From UMGS1052 sp045532035 (GTDB taxonomy: Bacteria; Bacillota; Clostridia; Oscillospirales; CAG-382): 64,000 nucleotides of DNA. The notes beneath the pieces are model-generated. The model ran no database searches, was not told where the DNA came from, and saw only the letters and a list, made by a program, of their open reading frames with translations. The translations under genes and the position numbers were made by a program. The stretch spans positions 51,255 to 115,254 of the forward strand of contig JAZSFD010000048.1 in assembly GCA_045532035.1 (NCBI GenBank). Reading direction: 5' to 3'. Of the stretch, positions 41,318 through 51,405 are shown in pieces (the first letter of the stretch is position 1; every line of letters starts with the position of its first letter).

Positions 41318-41960
41318 GAAGATAGCGCGAAAGCTCCTTCGGAGTTTTGACTGTGTGCATGGTGCCGCATTGCAAAAATTCCTCCTCCGAGCCATAACCC
41401 CAAAGAACACCAATGCATCCGATGCCGTGGGCGCGCGCTCCCAAAGCATCATGCTCTCGGTCGCCAACCATGACCGAGTTTTCGGGGGTAATCTCCGGAT
41501 GAGCGTTACGCAGAAGGGTAATGACATCTTTTTTGGACGAAATGCTCATGTCGGGCTTTGCGCCGAAGATGCCGTCAAAGTATTTTTTAATATCAAAATA
41601 TTCAACCACCTTTTCTGCCATGAAATCGGGCTTTGAGGTGGCGATATAAAGCGAAAGACCGCTGTTTTTCAGAGCGGAAAGACATTCCGGAATCCCGTCA
41701 TAAACCGAGTTTTCGAAAATTCCCGTGTCGCGGTAGTATTCGCGGAAATATTCTTCGCCATTTTTGGCTTTTTCGGGTTCAATACCATAAAAACGCACAA
41801 AGCTGTCATAAAGGGGCGGGCCGATGAATCGGTCGAGCTTTTCCTTTTCGTTTTCTTCAATTCCGAAGCGGCGCAGGGCGTGTCGGACGGCATTTCGGAT
41901 GCCGGGTCCCGAATCTGTCAGTGTTCCGTCGAGGTCAAATAGTATGTTTTTGTACTGCAT
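41310..41960 (-). CDS. HAD-family phosphatase (phosphoglycolate-phosphatase-like)
   Basis: This 216-residue HAD hydrolase has the nucleophile motif LFDLDGTLTDSGPG (I), SLYIATSKPDF (II), and the acidic motif VMVGDREHDALGARAHG (IV) after the Lys segment. A helical cap with IGPPLYDSFVRFYG is typical of the Gph/PpaX group. These enzymes remove phosphate from small molecules such as phosphoglycolate. It is convergent with the small membrane protein and has no operon partner. Confidence 0.88.
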   Translation of the reverse strand: MQYKNILFDLDGTLTDSGPGIRNAVRHALRRFGIEENEKEKLDRFIGPPLYDSFVRFYGIEPEKAKNGEEYFREYYRDTGIFENSVYDGIPECLSALKNSGLSLYIATSKPDFMAEKVVEYFDIKKYFDGIFGAKPDMSISSKKDVITLLRNAHPEITPENSVMVGDREHDALGARAHGIGCIGVLWGYGSEEEFLQCGTMHTVKTPKELSRYLLT

Positions 41961-42140
41961 AGCCTGCCTCCTTTTAGATCATTCTATCACTTTTTTGCGT
42001 CTTTTTCAATATATGGGAAAAATATTTGAAAAAAAGCTCCAAAAAGAGTGCCATTTTACAAAAATATGCTTGCAAAATAACCGTCCGAATGGTATTATAT
42101 ATAATTAAGGAAAAATGTATTTTGCAAGTTGAGGAATAAA

Positions 42141-43247
42141 ATGAAAAAAGTAATGCTGGTCTTCGGCACGCGTCCCGAAGCCATAAAAATGTGTCCCCTT
42201 GTCAACGAACTGAAAAAGAGAGAAGGTATAAAAACCGTCGTCTGTGTCACAGGACAGCACAGGCAGATGCTCGACCAGGTGCTTGACGCGTTTTCGGTCA
42301 CTCCCGACTATGACCTTTCGATCATGAAGGATAAACAGACCCTTTTTGATGTGACAGTCAACATCCTCGAAAAAATCAAGCCTGTGCTTGAAGAGGAAAA
42401 GCCCGATGTCGTTCTTGTCCACGGAGACACCTCGACCACCTTTGTCACAGCTCTTGCCTGCTTCTATCTTTCGATTCCCGTGGGTCATGTTGAGGCAGGA
42501 CTCCGCACATACAACATCCGGTCGCCCTATCCTGAAGAATTCAACCGTCAGGCAGTCGGAATCGTTGCAGAGTATAACTTCTCGCCCACCGAAATGTCAA
42601 GAGACAATCTTCTTCGCGAGGGCAAGGACGAAAAGAGCATCTACATCACCGGCAACACCGCCATCGATGCTCTCAAGACCACCGTACGCGCCGACTACAC
42701 CCACCCCGACCTTGAATGGGCAAAGGGCAGCCGACTTATCATGATAACCGCTCACCGCAGAGAAAATCTCGGCGAACCGATGCACAGAATGTTCCGTGCC
42801 ATCCGCCGCATCATCGACGAAAACCCCGACGTCAAGGCGATATACCCCATTCATATGAATCCCGTTGTTCGCCAGGCAGCAAAGGAGGAGCTTTCGGGCT
42901 GCGACAGAATACGCATCATCGAACCTTTGGAGGTGCTTGACTTCCACAACTTCCTTGCCCATTGCTATATGATAATCACCGATTCGGGCGGGATTCAGGA
43001 GGAGGCTCCGTCGCTCGGAAAGCCTGTGCTTGTCATGCGCGACACAACAGAGCGTCCCGAGGGCATTGCCGCGGGAACCCTGAAGCTTGTGGGCACCGAC
43101 GAACAGTTTATTTATGAAAACTTCCGCGAGCTTTTACAGGACCGCAAAGCTTATGAAAAAATGAGCCATGCCTCCAACCCGTACGGCGACGGCCATGCCT
43201 GCGAAAGAATTGCAGACATCCTCGAATTCGGAAAGACCGATATTTGA
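42141..43247 (+). CDS. wecB: UDP-N-acetylglucosamine 2-epimerase (non-hydrolysing)
   Basis: This 368-residue enzyme converts UDP-GlcNAc to UDP-ManNAc for teichoic acid, capsule or linkage-unit synthesis. Signature blocks are VFGTRPEAIKMCPLVNELK, VVLVHGDTSTTFVTALACFY, PVGHVEAGLRTYNIRSPYPE and EFNRQAVGI. The C-terminal ITDSGGIQEEAPSLGKPVLV and ERPEGIAAGTLKLVG follow. The start at 42141 follows TTGAGGAA. hisS follows at 28 bases, so the two may share a transcript. Confidence 0.95.
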   Translation: MKKVMLVFGTRPEAIKMCPLVNELKKREGIKTVVCVTGQHRQMLDQVLDAFSVTPDYDLSIMKDKQTLFDVTVNILEKIKPVLEEEKPDVVLVHGDTSTTFVTALACFYLSIPVGHVEAGLRTYNIRSPYPEEFNRQAVGIVAEYNFSPTEMSRDNLLREGKDEKSIYITGNTAIDALKTTVRADYTHPDLEWAKGSRLIMITAHRRENLGEPMHRMFRAIRRIIDENPDVKAIYPIHMNPVVRQAAKEELSGCDRIRIIEPLEVLDFHNFLAHCYMIITDSGGIQEEAPSLGKPVLVMRDTTERPEGIAAGTLKLVGTDEQFIYENFRELLQDRKAYEKMSHASNPYGDGHACERIADILEFGKTDI

Positions 43248-43275
43248 AAGAAACCATCAGAAAGGATTACATAAA

Positions 43276-44532
43276 ATGATTCAGAAACCCAAAGGCACCC
43301 TTGATATCCTGCCCGAAGAAACACCCCTGTGGCAGATGATCGAGGAAAATGTCCGCGATATAACATCAAACTACGGCTTTGCCGAGATCAAATTTCCAAC
43401 CTTTGAAGATTCGGCTCTCTTCAAGAGAGGTGTCGGCGGCACCACAGACATCGTTCAGAAAGAAATGTTCACCCTGGGCGACCGCGACGGAAACGAGCTT
43501 TGCCTCCGTCCCGAGGGAACCGCCTGCGTTGTAAGAAGCGTTATCGAAAACGGACTTTTCAACGAGCCGATGCCCCTGAAACTTTATTATTTCACAAACT
43601 TTTTCCGCTATGAAAAGCCTCAGGCAGGCAGAAGCCGTGAGTTTTATCAGTTCGGCGTTGAAATGTTCGGCACCGCCAAGGCGTCTGCCGATGCCACGGT
43701 GATCTCGATTGCCGACACCCTTTTCAAAAGACTCGGCGTGAACGCCCGACTCAACATCAATTCCATCGGCTGTCCCAATTGCCGTCCCAATTACCACAAG
43801 GCACTGGTCGAGTATTTCTCGGCACACGAGAAAGAGCTTTGCGACACCTGCCGCGAAAGACTCAAGACAAACCCTCTGCGCATCCTCGACTGCAAGAGTC
43901 CCATCTGCGGAGCACTTTGTGACAACGCCCCCAAGACTGTTGAACACCTTTGCCCCGAATGTGAGGAGCATTTTGACGAACTCAAAGCTTCTCTTTCGGC
44001 AATGGACATAGAATACTCCATCAACCCGCGCATCGTTCGCGGACTTGACTATTACACAAGAACCGTTTTTGAGTTCATCTCGGATGACATCGGCGCACAA
44101 AGCACTGTCTGCGGCGGCGGAAGATATGACGGACTCGTGAAAGAGCTTGACGGTCCCGACCTTTGCGGCATCGGTTTTGGACTTGGCATCACCCGCCTTG
44201 TGCTGGCGCTTAAAAAGAACGCCGAAATAAAGGGCACATCTCTTCCCGTAAACAAAAAACCCCTCATATATATCGCTCCCATGGGCAAAGAGGCGGCAAC
44301 AAAAGCTGTCGGCATCGTCCACAAACTCAGAATTGCGGGAGTTGCGGCAGAATGTGACATCACGGGCCGTTCGCTCAAGGCTCAGATGAAATATGCCGAC
44401 AAGATCGGCGCAAAATATGCCGCCGTCATCGGCGACAACGAGCTTTCCGAGGGCGTGTGCGAGCTTAGGAATCTCCGCGACGGCGAAAAAAGAAGCATCG
44501 CCATCGACGAGCTTTCCGAAATAAAAGACTGA
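43276..44532 (+). CDS. hisS: Histidyl-tRNA synthetase
   Basis: This 418-residue class II aminoacyl-tRNA synthetase begins MIQKPKGTLDILPEETPLWQ. Motif 2 region is YYFTNFFRYEKPQAGRSREF, the histidine-A block is RGLDYYTRTVFEF, and GGGRYDGLV with GIGFGLGITRLVLAL mark motif 3. A CxxC pair set lies near the insertion (CPNCRPN, CDTCRERL), so a metal-binding insert may be present. The anticodon-binding C-terminal domain is complete. aspS follows 21 bases later, the usual Firmicutes hisS-aspS order. Confidence 0.97.
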   Translation: MIQKPKGTLDILPEETPLWQMIEENVRDITSNYGFAEIKFPTFEDSALFKRGVGGTTDIVQKEMFTLGDRDGNELCLRPEGTACVVRSVIENGLFNEPMPLKLYYFTNFFRYEKPQAGRSREFYQFGVEMFGTAKASADATVISIADTLFKRLGVNARLNINSIGCPNCRPNYHKALVEYFSAHEKELCDTCRERLKTNPLRILDCKSPICGALCDNAPKTVEHLCPECEEHFDELKASLSAMDIEYSINPRIVRGLDYYTRTVFEFISDDIGAQSTVCGGGRYDGLVKELDGPDLCGIGFGLGITRLVLALKKNAEIKGTSLPVNKKPLIYIAPMGKEAATKAVGIVHKLRIAGVAAECDITGRSLKAQMKYADKIGAKYAAVIGDNELSEGVCELRNLRDGEKRSIAIDELSEIKD

Positions 44533-44553
44533 AAAAAGAGAGGTATACATAAA

Positions 44554-46326
44554 ATGGCAGAATTTTTGGGTAATATGAAACGTACCGACTACTGCGGTAC
44601 TCTCACTGAAAAAGACATCGGAAGAGAAGTCTGCGTCATGGGCTGGGTCCAGAAGCAGAGAGACCTCGGAAGCCTTATCTTCATCGACCTGCGCGACAGA
44701 ACAGGCATCGTTCAGCTCGCCTTTGATGACACCACCGAAAAGGATATCCATGAAAAGGCTTTTTCGGCAAGAAGCGAATTTGTTCTCGGTGCCGTGGGCA
44801 CCGTCCGCGAGCGCTCAAGCAAGAACGCAAACATTCCCACAGGAGCCGTTGAAATTTTTGTCACCGAGCTCAAGGTGCTTGCCGAGTCTCAGACTCCTCC
44901 CTTTGAGATCGTTGAAAACTCCAACTGTAACGAGGAGCTTCGCTTAAAGCACCGCTATCTCGATCTTCGCCGTCCTGATCTTGCGAAAAACATCCTCATC
45001 CGTCACAAGGTAACAAAAGTCACCCGTGACTATTTCGACGAAAACGGCTTTGTCGAGATCGAAACCCCCATGCTCATCAGATCCACCCCCGAGGGTGCGC
45101 GCGACTATCTTGTTCCAAGCCGTGTTCATCCCGGCTCGTTCTATGCACTTCCCCAGTCACCTCAGCTTTACAAGCAGCTTTCGATGGTTGCCGGCTTTGA
45201 CCGCTATATGCAGATTGCCCGTTGCTTCCGCGACGAAGATCTTCGTGCTGACCGTCAGCCTGAATTTACCCAGATCGACCTTGAAATGTCTTTTGTCGAG
45301 ATGGAAGATGTTCTTGCCATCGGAGAGGGCTATATGAAGCGCATCTTCAAAGAGATCCTTGATGCGGATATTGCTCTTCCTCTTCCCAGACTCACATACA
45401 AAGAAGCCATGGAGCGCTTCGGATCCGACAAGCCCGACATCCGTTACGGCATGGAGATCATCGACCTTTCGGATATTGTAAAGGATTGCGGCTTCGGAGT
45501 ATTCTCGGGTGCCGTTTCGGGCGGAGGCTCTGTCCGCGCCATCAAGGCTGAAAATGCCGTCAGCGTTCTCACAAGAAAAGAAGTGGACAAGCTCACCGAA
45601 TATGCCAAGGGCATCGGTGCCAAGGGTCTTGCCTGGGCACGCCTTACTCCCGATGGTGTCGCCTCCTCCTTTGCCAAGTTCATGACAGAGGACGAGATGA
45701 GTGCCATCATCGAAAGATGTGGTGCCGTGACAGGTGATGTCATCCTTGTCATTGCCGACACCAACACAAACAAGGTTCTTTCCCAGCTCGGCTCTTTGAG
45801 AACCGAGGTGTCAAACAAGCTCGGCGTCGAAAAGAAGGGCATCGGTCTTCTCTGGATCACAGAATTTCCTTTCTTCGAATACAACGACGAAACAGGCGCA
45901 TGGGATGCGATGCATCATCCCTTCACTTCGCCTCTTGACGAATGTCTTCCTTATCTTGAAACAGACAAAGCATCTGTCAGAGCAAAGGCATATGACCTTG
46001 TTCTCAACGGCATCGAGCTTTCGAGCGGCTCGATCCGTATCACAAATCCCGAGCTTCAGAACAGAATGTTCAATCTTCTCGGCTTCTCTAACGAAGAAGC
46101 TTATGAAAAGTTCGGCTTCCTGCTTGACGCCTTCAAATACGGTGCTCCTCCCCACGGCGGTATGGGCATCGGTCTTGACAGACTTTGTATGCAGATGCTC
46201 GGCTGCGAGAGCCTGAGAGATGTTATCGCCTTCCCGAAGGTTCAGAACGCCTCCGAGCTTATGACCATGTGTCCGTCGCCCGTCGACCAGAAAGCCATCG
46301 ACGACCTCGGAATCAAGCTTAAATAA
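44554..46326 (+). CDS. aspS: Aspartyl-tRNA synthetase
   Basis: This 590-residue bacterial-type synthetase has an N-terminal anticodon OB fold (GREVCVMGWVQKQRDLGSLI, then FIDLRDRTGIVQLAFD). The class II core follows: motif 1 region FDENGFVEIETPMLIRSTPE, FYALPQSPQLYKQ, and motif 2 RCFRDEDLRADRQPEFTQID. A bacterial GAD insertion domain lies in the middle (about 290-420). Motif 3 GGMGIGLDRLCMQMLG is near the end. Length is typical. It is co-directional with hisS and ends at a strong hairpin. Confidence 0.98.
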   Translation: MAEFLGNMKRTDYCGTLTEKDIGREVCVMGWVQKQRDLGSLIFIDLRDRTGIVQLAFDDTTEKDIHEKAFSARSEFVLGAVGTVRERSSKNANIPTGAVEIFVTELKVLAESQTPPFEIVENSNCNEELRLKHRYLDLRRPDLAKNILIRHKVTKVTRDYFDENGFVEIETPMLIRSTPEGARDYLVPSRVHPGSFYALPQSPQLYKQLSMVAGFDRYMQIARCFRDEDLRADRQPEFTQIDLEMSFVEMEDVLAIGEGYMKRIFKEILDADIALPLPRLTYKEAMERFGSDKPDIRYGMEIIDLSDIVKDCGFGVFSGAVSGGGSVRAIKAENAVSVLTRKEVDKLTEYAKGIGAKGLAWARLTPDGVASSFAKFMTEDEMSAIIERCGAVTGDVILVIADTNTNKVLSQLGSLRTEVSNKLGVEKKGIGLLWITEFPFFEYNDETGAWDAMHHPFTSPLDECLPYLETDKASVRAKAYDLVLNGIELSSGSIRITNPELQNRMFNLLGFSNEEAYEKFGFLLDAFKYGAPPHGGMGIGLDRLCMQMLGCESLRDVIAFPKVQNASELMTMCPSPVDQKAIDDLGIKLK

Positions 46327-46327
46327 C

Positions 46328-46371
46328 AAAAAGGGCAGGGGCGAAAAAGATTTCGCTTCTGCCCCCTTTTG
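46328..46371 (+). terminator. Terminator of hisS-aspS
   Basis: A long stem (AAAGGGCAGGGGCGAAA against TTCGCTTCTGCCCCCTTTT, one bulge) is followed by TTTGC. The loop is AAGAT. Confidence 0.8.
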
Positions 46372-46395
46372 CAAATTTACAAAAAAGGAAAAAAT

Positions 46396-49005
46396 ATGTC
46401 CGAAAGAAAAAAGCTTCTTATTATCGACGGCAACAGTATCCTTAACCGCGCCTTTTACGGCGTGCGTCCCATGACCACCCGCGACGGCAGACCTACCAAT
46501 GCCATTTTTGGCTTTATCAACATGATACTGAAGCCCCTCGAAAACCTTTGCCCCGACGCCGCAGGCATTGCCTTTGACCTGCGCGCCCCCACCTTCCGCC
46601 ACAAAAAATGCGATTTTTACAAAGCAAACCGAAAGGGTATGCCGGAAGAGCTTGCGGCTCAGCTTGACGGTGCCAAAAAAGCGGCGGAATATCTCGGGCT
46701 TCATGTTCTTTCGCTTGAAGGGTTTGAGGCAGATGACATTCTCGGCACTGCGGCAAAGCACGCCAATCTGGATACCGAAAACGACTATGATTGCTATATT
46801 CTCACGGGAGATCGCGATTCGTTCCAGCTTGTGGACGAAAAGTCTTTCGTTTTGCTCTGCACCAACAATGATACTGTGTTTTATGATAAGGCAAAGATCG
46901 CCGAGGCCTATTCGGGACTTGTTCCGTCCCAGCTTATCGATCTGAAAGCTCTCATGGGCGACAGCTCGGATAATATTCCGGGTGTCTCAGGCATCGGCGA
47001 AAAGACGGCGGTCAAGCTGATAAGCGAGTTTTCCTCCCTTGACGGTCTTTATGAAAACTACGAAAACTCTTCCCTTTCAAAGGGCATCAAGGAAAAGCTT
47101 GCTCGCGACCGTGAAATGGCATACACCAGCCGTTTTCTTGCCGAAATCTGCCGGGAAGTTCCCTTGCCTTTGACCTTTTCCGATCTGAAATATGAGGGGA
47201 TCGACAGAGCAGCTCTTCTTGAGCTTTTGTCATCGTATGAGCTGAAAAGCATCATAAAAAGGCTTGATCTTGAAAATTTGGCTCTTCAAAATAGCGAGTC
47301 GGCGTCTCCTTCGTTTTTTGACGATGATGACGGGCCGGAGACTGTCAGCTTCGAGGATTATGCCGAGTGCGAAACGCTTCCCGAGTTTTCCGGCGAGGTC
47401 TGCGTGCTTCCCGATATTGACAAAAAAAGGCTGTTTCTTGACATCAGCGGCGAAAAAATGTACATTCTGCCGTTGAACTTCGAAAATCTTGCGGATCTTT
47501 GCGAAAAGGCAAAGGACGGCATTATAATTTATGACTCCAAGGAGTTATACAGACTTCTTTTGTCGCATGGAATCGCTTCAGATATCAAGATATTTGATGT
47601 TATGCTTGCCGATTATGTGGTTTCTCCGTCGGCAAAGGGCAGTGTTGAGGACATTATTGCAGGTAAAAGCACCCGCGGATTTGACATTTCCGACCCTGTT
47701 CAAAAAAAGCTTCTTTGCACCCGCCTTTTGAGGGGCGCGAAAAAAGAGCTTTCCGAAAAAATCGAAAAAGACGGGCTTTCGCACATCTGCTACGATATCG
47801 AATTTCCCCTGGCAAAAACCCTTGCTCTGACAGAGCATGAGGGATTTTTGCTTGACCGAAAGGGCATTTCGGACTACGGCGAGATACTTGACGCAAGACT
47901 TGCAGAAAGAATAAAGAATATCTACACCCTTTCGGATTGCGAATTCAATATAAATTCTCCCAAACAGCTGGGCGAAGTGCTCTATGAAAAACTGTCGCTT
48001 CCCACCTTCAAGAAAACAAAGAGCGGTTTTTCGACAGATGCCGAGACCCTTGAAAAGCTTCGCCCCTATCACCCAATAATCAACGAAATCCTCGACTATC
48101 GCGTGGTTTCAAAGCTGAAATCCACCTATGTGGAGGGGCTTTTGAAGGTCTGTTCGGATGAAAGCCCGAGGGTACACACCACCTTCAAGCAGGCTCTTAC
48201 CATGACAGGGCGTCTTTCTTCGGTGGAGCCGAATCTTCAGAATATCCCAATCAAGCAAGCCGAGGGCAGAGAACTGCGAAAATTCTTTGTGGCGCCCGAG
48301 GGCAAGATGCTTGTGGATGCCGACTATTCGCAGATCGAGCTTCGGATCCTTGCGGCGCTTTCGGGAGATGAGACCATGTGCCGCACCTTCCTTGAGGGAG
48401 TGGATATCCACACCATGACCGCATCCCAGGTTTTCGGCGTTCCGACGGATGAGGTCACATCCGAAATGAGAAAGAGTGCAAAGGCTGTCAATTTCGGCAT
48501 TGTCTACGGAATTTCCGACTTTTCTCTTGCAGGAGATATCGGAACCACAAGAAAACAGGCGGGTGAATATATCGACAGATATTTTGCAAAATACCCGGGT
48601 ATTCGCGAATATCTTGACGCAAGCATCGATTTTGCCACAAAAAACGGATATGTCACCACCCTTTTCGGAAGACGGAGATATATTCCCGAACTTTCGGCAA
48701 AAAACAAGGTCATGCAGGCCTTCGGCAAGCGAGTTGCCATGAATTCACCCATTCAGGGCACTGCCGCAGATATCATAAAGCTTGCAATGATCCGCACAGA
48801 AAAAGCTCTTTCGGAAGAAAAGCTTTCGGCAAAGCTGATACTTCAGGTACACGACGAACTGATAGTTGAATGTCCCGAAAACGAGACAGAAAGGGTCTGC
48901 GAAATTTTGCGCCGCGAAATGGAATCGTGTGTCGGAGAAGCATTCCCCATACCTCTTGAAGTTTCGCTGTCTTGCGGAAAAACATGGTTTGACGCCCACG
49001 GCTAA
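46396..49005 (+). CDS. polA: DNA polymerase I
   Basis: This 869-residue repair polymerase has an N-terminal 5'-3' exonuclease (about 1-290: LLIIDGNSILNRAFYGVRPM, GFEADDILGTAAKHA, LTGDRDSFQLV and ALMGDSSDNIPGVSGIGEKT). The middle domain (about 310-480) keeps the fold but lacks the Asp-x-Glu of an active 3'-5' exonuclease, as in many Firmicutes. The polymerase domain has motif A VDADYSQIELRILAALSGDE, motif B RKSAKAVNFGIVYGISDF and motif C LQVHDELIVEC. The start follows AAAAAGGAAA. It is downstream of the aspS terminator. Confidence 0.97.
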   Translation: MSERKKLLIIDGNSILNRAFYGVRPMTTRDGRPTNAIFGFINMILKPLENLCPDAAGIAFDLRAPTFRHKKCDFYKANRKGMPEELAAQLDGAKKAAEYLGLHVLSLEGFEADDILGTAAKHANLDTENDYDCYILTGDRDSFQLVDEKSFVLLCTNNDTVFYDKAKIAEAYSGLVPSQLIDLKALMGDSSDNIPGVSGIGEKTAVKLISEFSSLDGLYENYENSSLSKGIKEKLARDREMAYTSRFLAEICREVPLPLTFSDLKYEGIDRAALLELLSSYELKSIIKRLDLENLALQNSESASPSFFDDDDGPETVSFEDYAECETLPEFSGEVCVLPDIDKKRLFLDISGEKMYILPLNFENLADLCEKAKDGIIIYDSKELYRLLLSHGIASDIKIFDVMLADYVVSPSAKGSVEDIIAGKSTRGFDISDPVQKKLLCTRLLRGAKKELSEKIEKDGLSHICYDIEFPLAKTLALTEHEGFLLDRKGISDYGEILDARLAERIKNIYTLSDCEFNINSPKQLGEVLYEKLSLPTFKKTKSGFSTDAETLEKLRPYHPIINEILDYRVVSKLKSTYVEGLLKVCSDESPRVHTTFKQALTMTGRLSSVEPNLQNIPIKQAEGRELRKFFVAPEGKMLVDADYSQIELRILAALSGDETMCRTFLEGVDIHTMTASQVFGVPTDEVTSEMRKSAKAVNFGIVYGISDFSLAGDIGTTRKQAGEYIDRYFAKYPGIREYLDASIDFATKNGYVTTLFGRRRYIPELSAKNKVMQAFGKRVAMNSPIQGTAADIIKLAMIRTEKALSEEKLSAKLILQVHDELIVECPENETERVCEILRREMESCVGEAFPIPLEVSLSCGKTWFDAHG

Positions 49006-49047
49006 AAGAAAATAAACGAAAAACATATATAAAAGGAGGAAACCAAA

Positions 49048-51387
49048 ATGCTGTTTTCCAAGAAATTTGTCTCGGCAACCGAGGCGCACAATTACGGAAC
49101 TTTCACAAAACCCGTAAATGCTCCCTATCTCCGCAAAAATGTGGTTCTTGAAGCCCTTCCCGAAAAGGCATAAATAACCATCTGCGGTCTCGGTTTTTAC
49201 AAGCTTTTTGTCAATGGCAAAGATATAACAAAAGGCATCCTTGCTCCTTATATCTCCAACAGCGACCAGACTGTATATTTTGACAATTATGACATTTCAA
49301 AATACCTTGTCAAGGGCAAGAACACCTTCGGCTTCATGCTCGGAAACGGTTTCCAGAACTGCATCGGCGGAGGCATCTGGGATCTTGATATCGGTCATTA
49401 TCGCTCATCTCCAAAGCTTGCTTTTGCAATAGAGCTTGAATGCGGCGGCGAAAAAACTCTCATCGAGGCGGATGAAACAATCGTCACCCACAATTCGCCC
49501 ATCACCTTTGATGACCTTCGTTGCGGTGTACATTATGATGCAAACCTTGAAATTGACGGTTGGAATCTTCCCGATTTCTATGACAGCGCATGGAAATCGG
49601 CAGTCAAGGTCGAGTCTCCCCGCGGAGAATATGTCCTTTGCTGCGCAGAACCCGTGGTGATCAAAAAAGAGATAGCACCTATTTCGATCACAGGCGGTGT
49701 GAAGTTAGACCCGTATTACAGAAGAAACGATGTCATCTCGGGAAAAGAGACCTTCTATGATTCCGAGGAAGATGACAATTCGGAGGGATATGTTTATGAT
49801 TTCGGCGAAAACAATGCAGGCCTTATAAAGCTTAAGATTCGCGGCACAAAGGGACAGCGTGTCATACTCCAGATGTATGAGCACCCCAACGGCAAGAGCG
49901 GCAAACCCGATTTCACCAACCTCCATTTCTATCCCGAGGGATTTGTTCAGAGAAACATCTATATCTGCAAAGGCGGAAAGGAAGAGATCTTCGTTCCCGA
50001 TTTTACCTATCATGGCTATCGCTATTGCTGGGTTTTGGGCATCACTCCCGAACAGGCAACTCCCGAGCTTCTCACATATCTTGTGGCATCCTCAGATCTT
50101 AAGCAGAGAACCTTCTTCTCCTGCTCGGACGAAATGACAAATAAGCTCTGGGAAGCCTCTCTTCGCTCGGATCTTTCCAATTTCTATTATTTCCCTACCG
50201 ACTGTCCTCACCGTGAAAAGAACGGCTGGACAGGCGACGCGTCGGTTTCCTCCGAACACATGGTAATGAAGCTCGGAGTCGACAACAGCTACAGGGCTTG
50301 GCTTAACAGCATCAGAAATGCACAGAGCTATGAGGGTGCGCTTCCGGGAATTGTTCCCACAGGCGGTTGGGGATTTGAATGGGGTAACGGACCCATCTGG
50401 GACAGCGTTGCTTTCAATCTTCCTTATTATGTCTGGAAATACCGCGGAACAACTCAGCTTATTGAGGAAAACGCGATCCTTATGATGAGATATCTTGACT
50501 ATATCTCAAAGCGCCGCGACGAAAAGGGCCTTATACACATAGGGCTTGGCGACTGGTGTCCTGTCAGGAAGGAAGCCGGAGATTATCATGCTCCGCTGGA
50601 ATTTACCGATTCAGTCTGCGTTATGGACAGTGCAAAGAAAGCGGCAAAAATGTTCCTTGAGATCGGTCTTGTGAACCAGGCGGATTTTGCCGAAGAGCTT
50701 TCGTATGAGCTGCGTGAATCGATACGAAAATATCTCATCGATTTCAACACCATGACGGTAAAGGGTTCCTGCCAGTCAGCTCAGGCGCTTGCCATCGCCC
50801 TTGATGTGTTTGAGCCTTCCGAAAAAGCCGAGGCTTATACAAGACTTCTCGAATTCATCGAACTTCGTGAAGATCATCTCGATACAGGTTTTTACGGCGC
50901 AAGATATATCTTCCATGTCATTTCGGACTTTGGCGATGCCGATCTTGCCTTCCGCATGATAACCCGTCCCGACTATCCTTCTTATGGCAACTGGATCGCA
51001 CGCGGTGCCACAACACTTTATGAAAACTTTTTCCCCGAAACCGAGGAAGGAAGCTCATACAACCATCATTTCTGGGGCAACATTTCTGCATGGTTTGTCA
51101 GCGCAATTACAGGTATCAAGGTCAACCCCTATGACGAGGACGAAAACTGCATCAATATCGAACCCAACTTCATCGAAGCGCTTGACAAAGCGAGTGCATC
51201 CTATGAAAGTATGTGCGGCATCCTTTCGGTCAAGTGGGTGCGCGACGGCGGAAAGATCACCCTTTCGGTAAACGCGCCCGAGGGAATTTACGGCGATATC
51301 AAGCTTCCCTTCGGTTATAAGTTCTCGAATGATAAGAGAGTGCTTTCTCTTGCCGCAGGCGAATATTCTGTCGAGAGAATGTACTGA
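49048..51387 (+). pseudogene. GH78 alpha-L-rhamnosidase, interrupted by an in-frame TAA
   Basis: The gene starts at 49048 behind AAAAGGAGG and reads MLFSKKFVSATEAHNYGTFT up to codon 41. Codon 42 is TAA (49171-49173), after which the same frame continues ITICGLGFYKLFVNGKDITK without further stops to 51387, a total of 779 codons. The rest is a rhamnosidase: N-terminal beta domain, TDCPHREKNGWTGDASVSSE and WAGLGDWCPV-like catalytic (alpha/alpha)6 barrel segments, and a C-terminal beta sandwich. The enzyme removes terminal rhamnose from plant polysaccharides. An internal start at 49336 would lose part of the first domain. The lesion may be real or an error. Confidence 0.8.
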
Positions 51388-51405
51388 TAAAAGGAGTTTT
51401 TGAAA

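Noticed and set aside
43366..44751. 461-codon minus-strand frame opposite hisS
   Set aside because: It is a shadow of hisS with low-complexity composition; the synthetase is certain.
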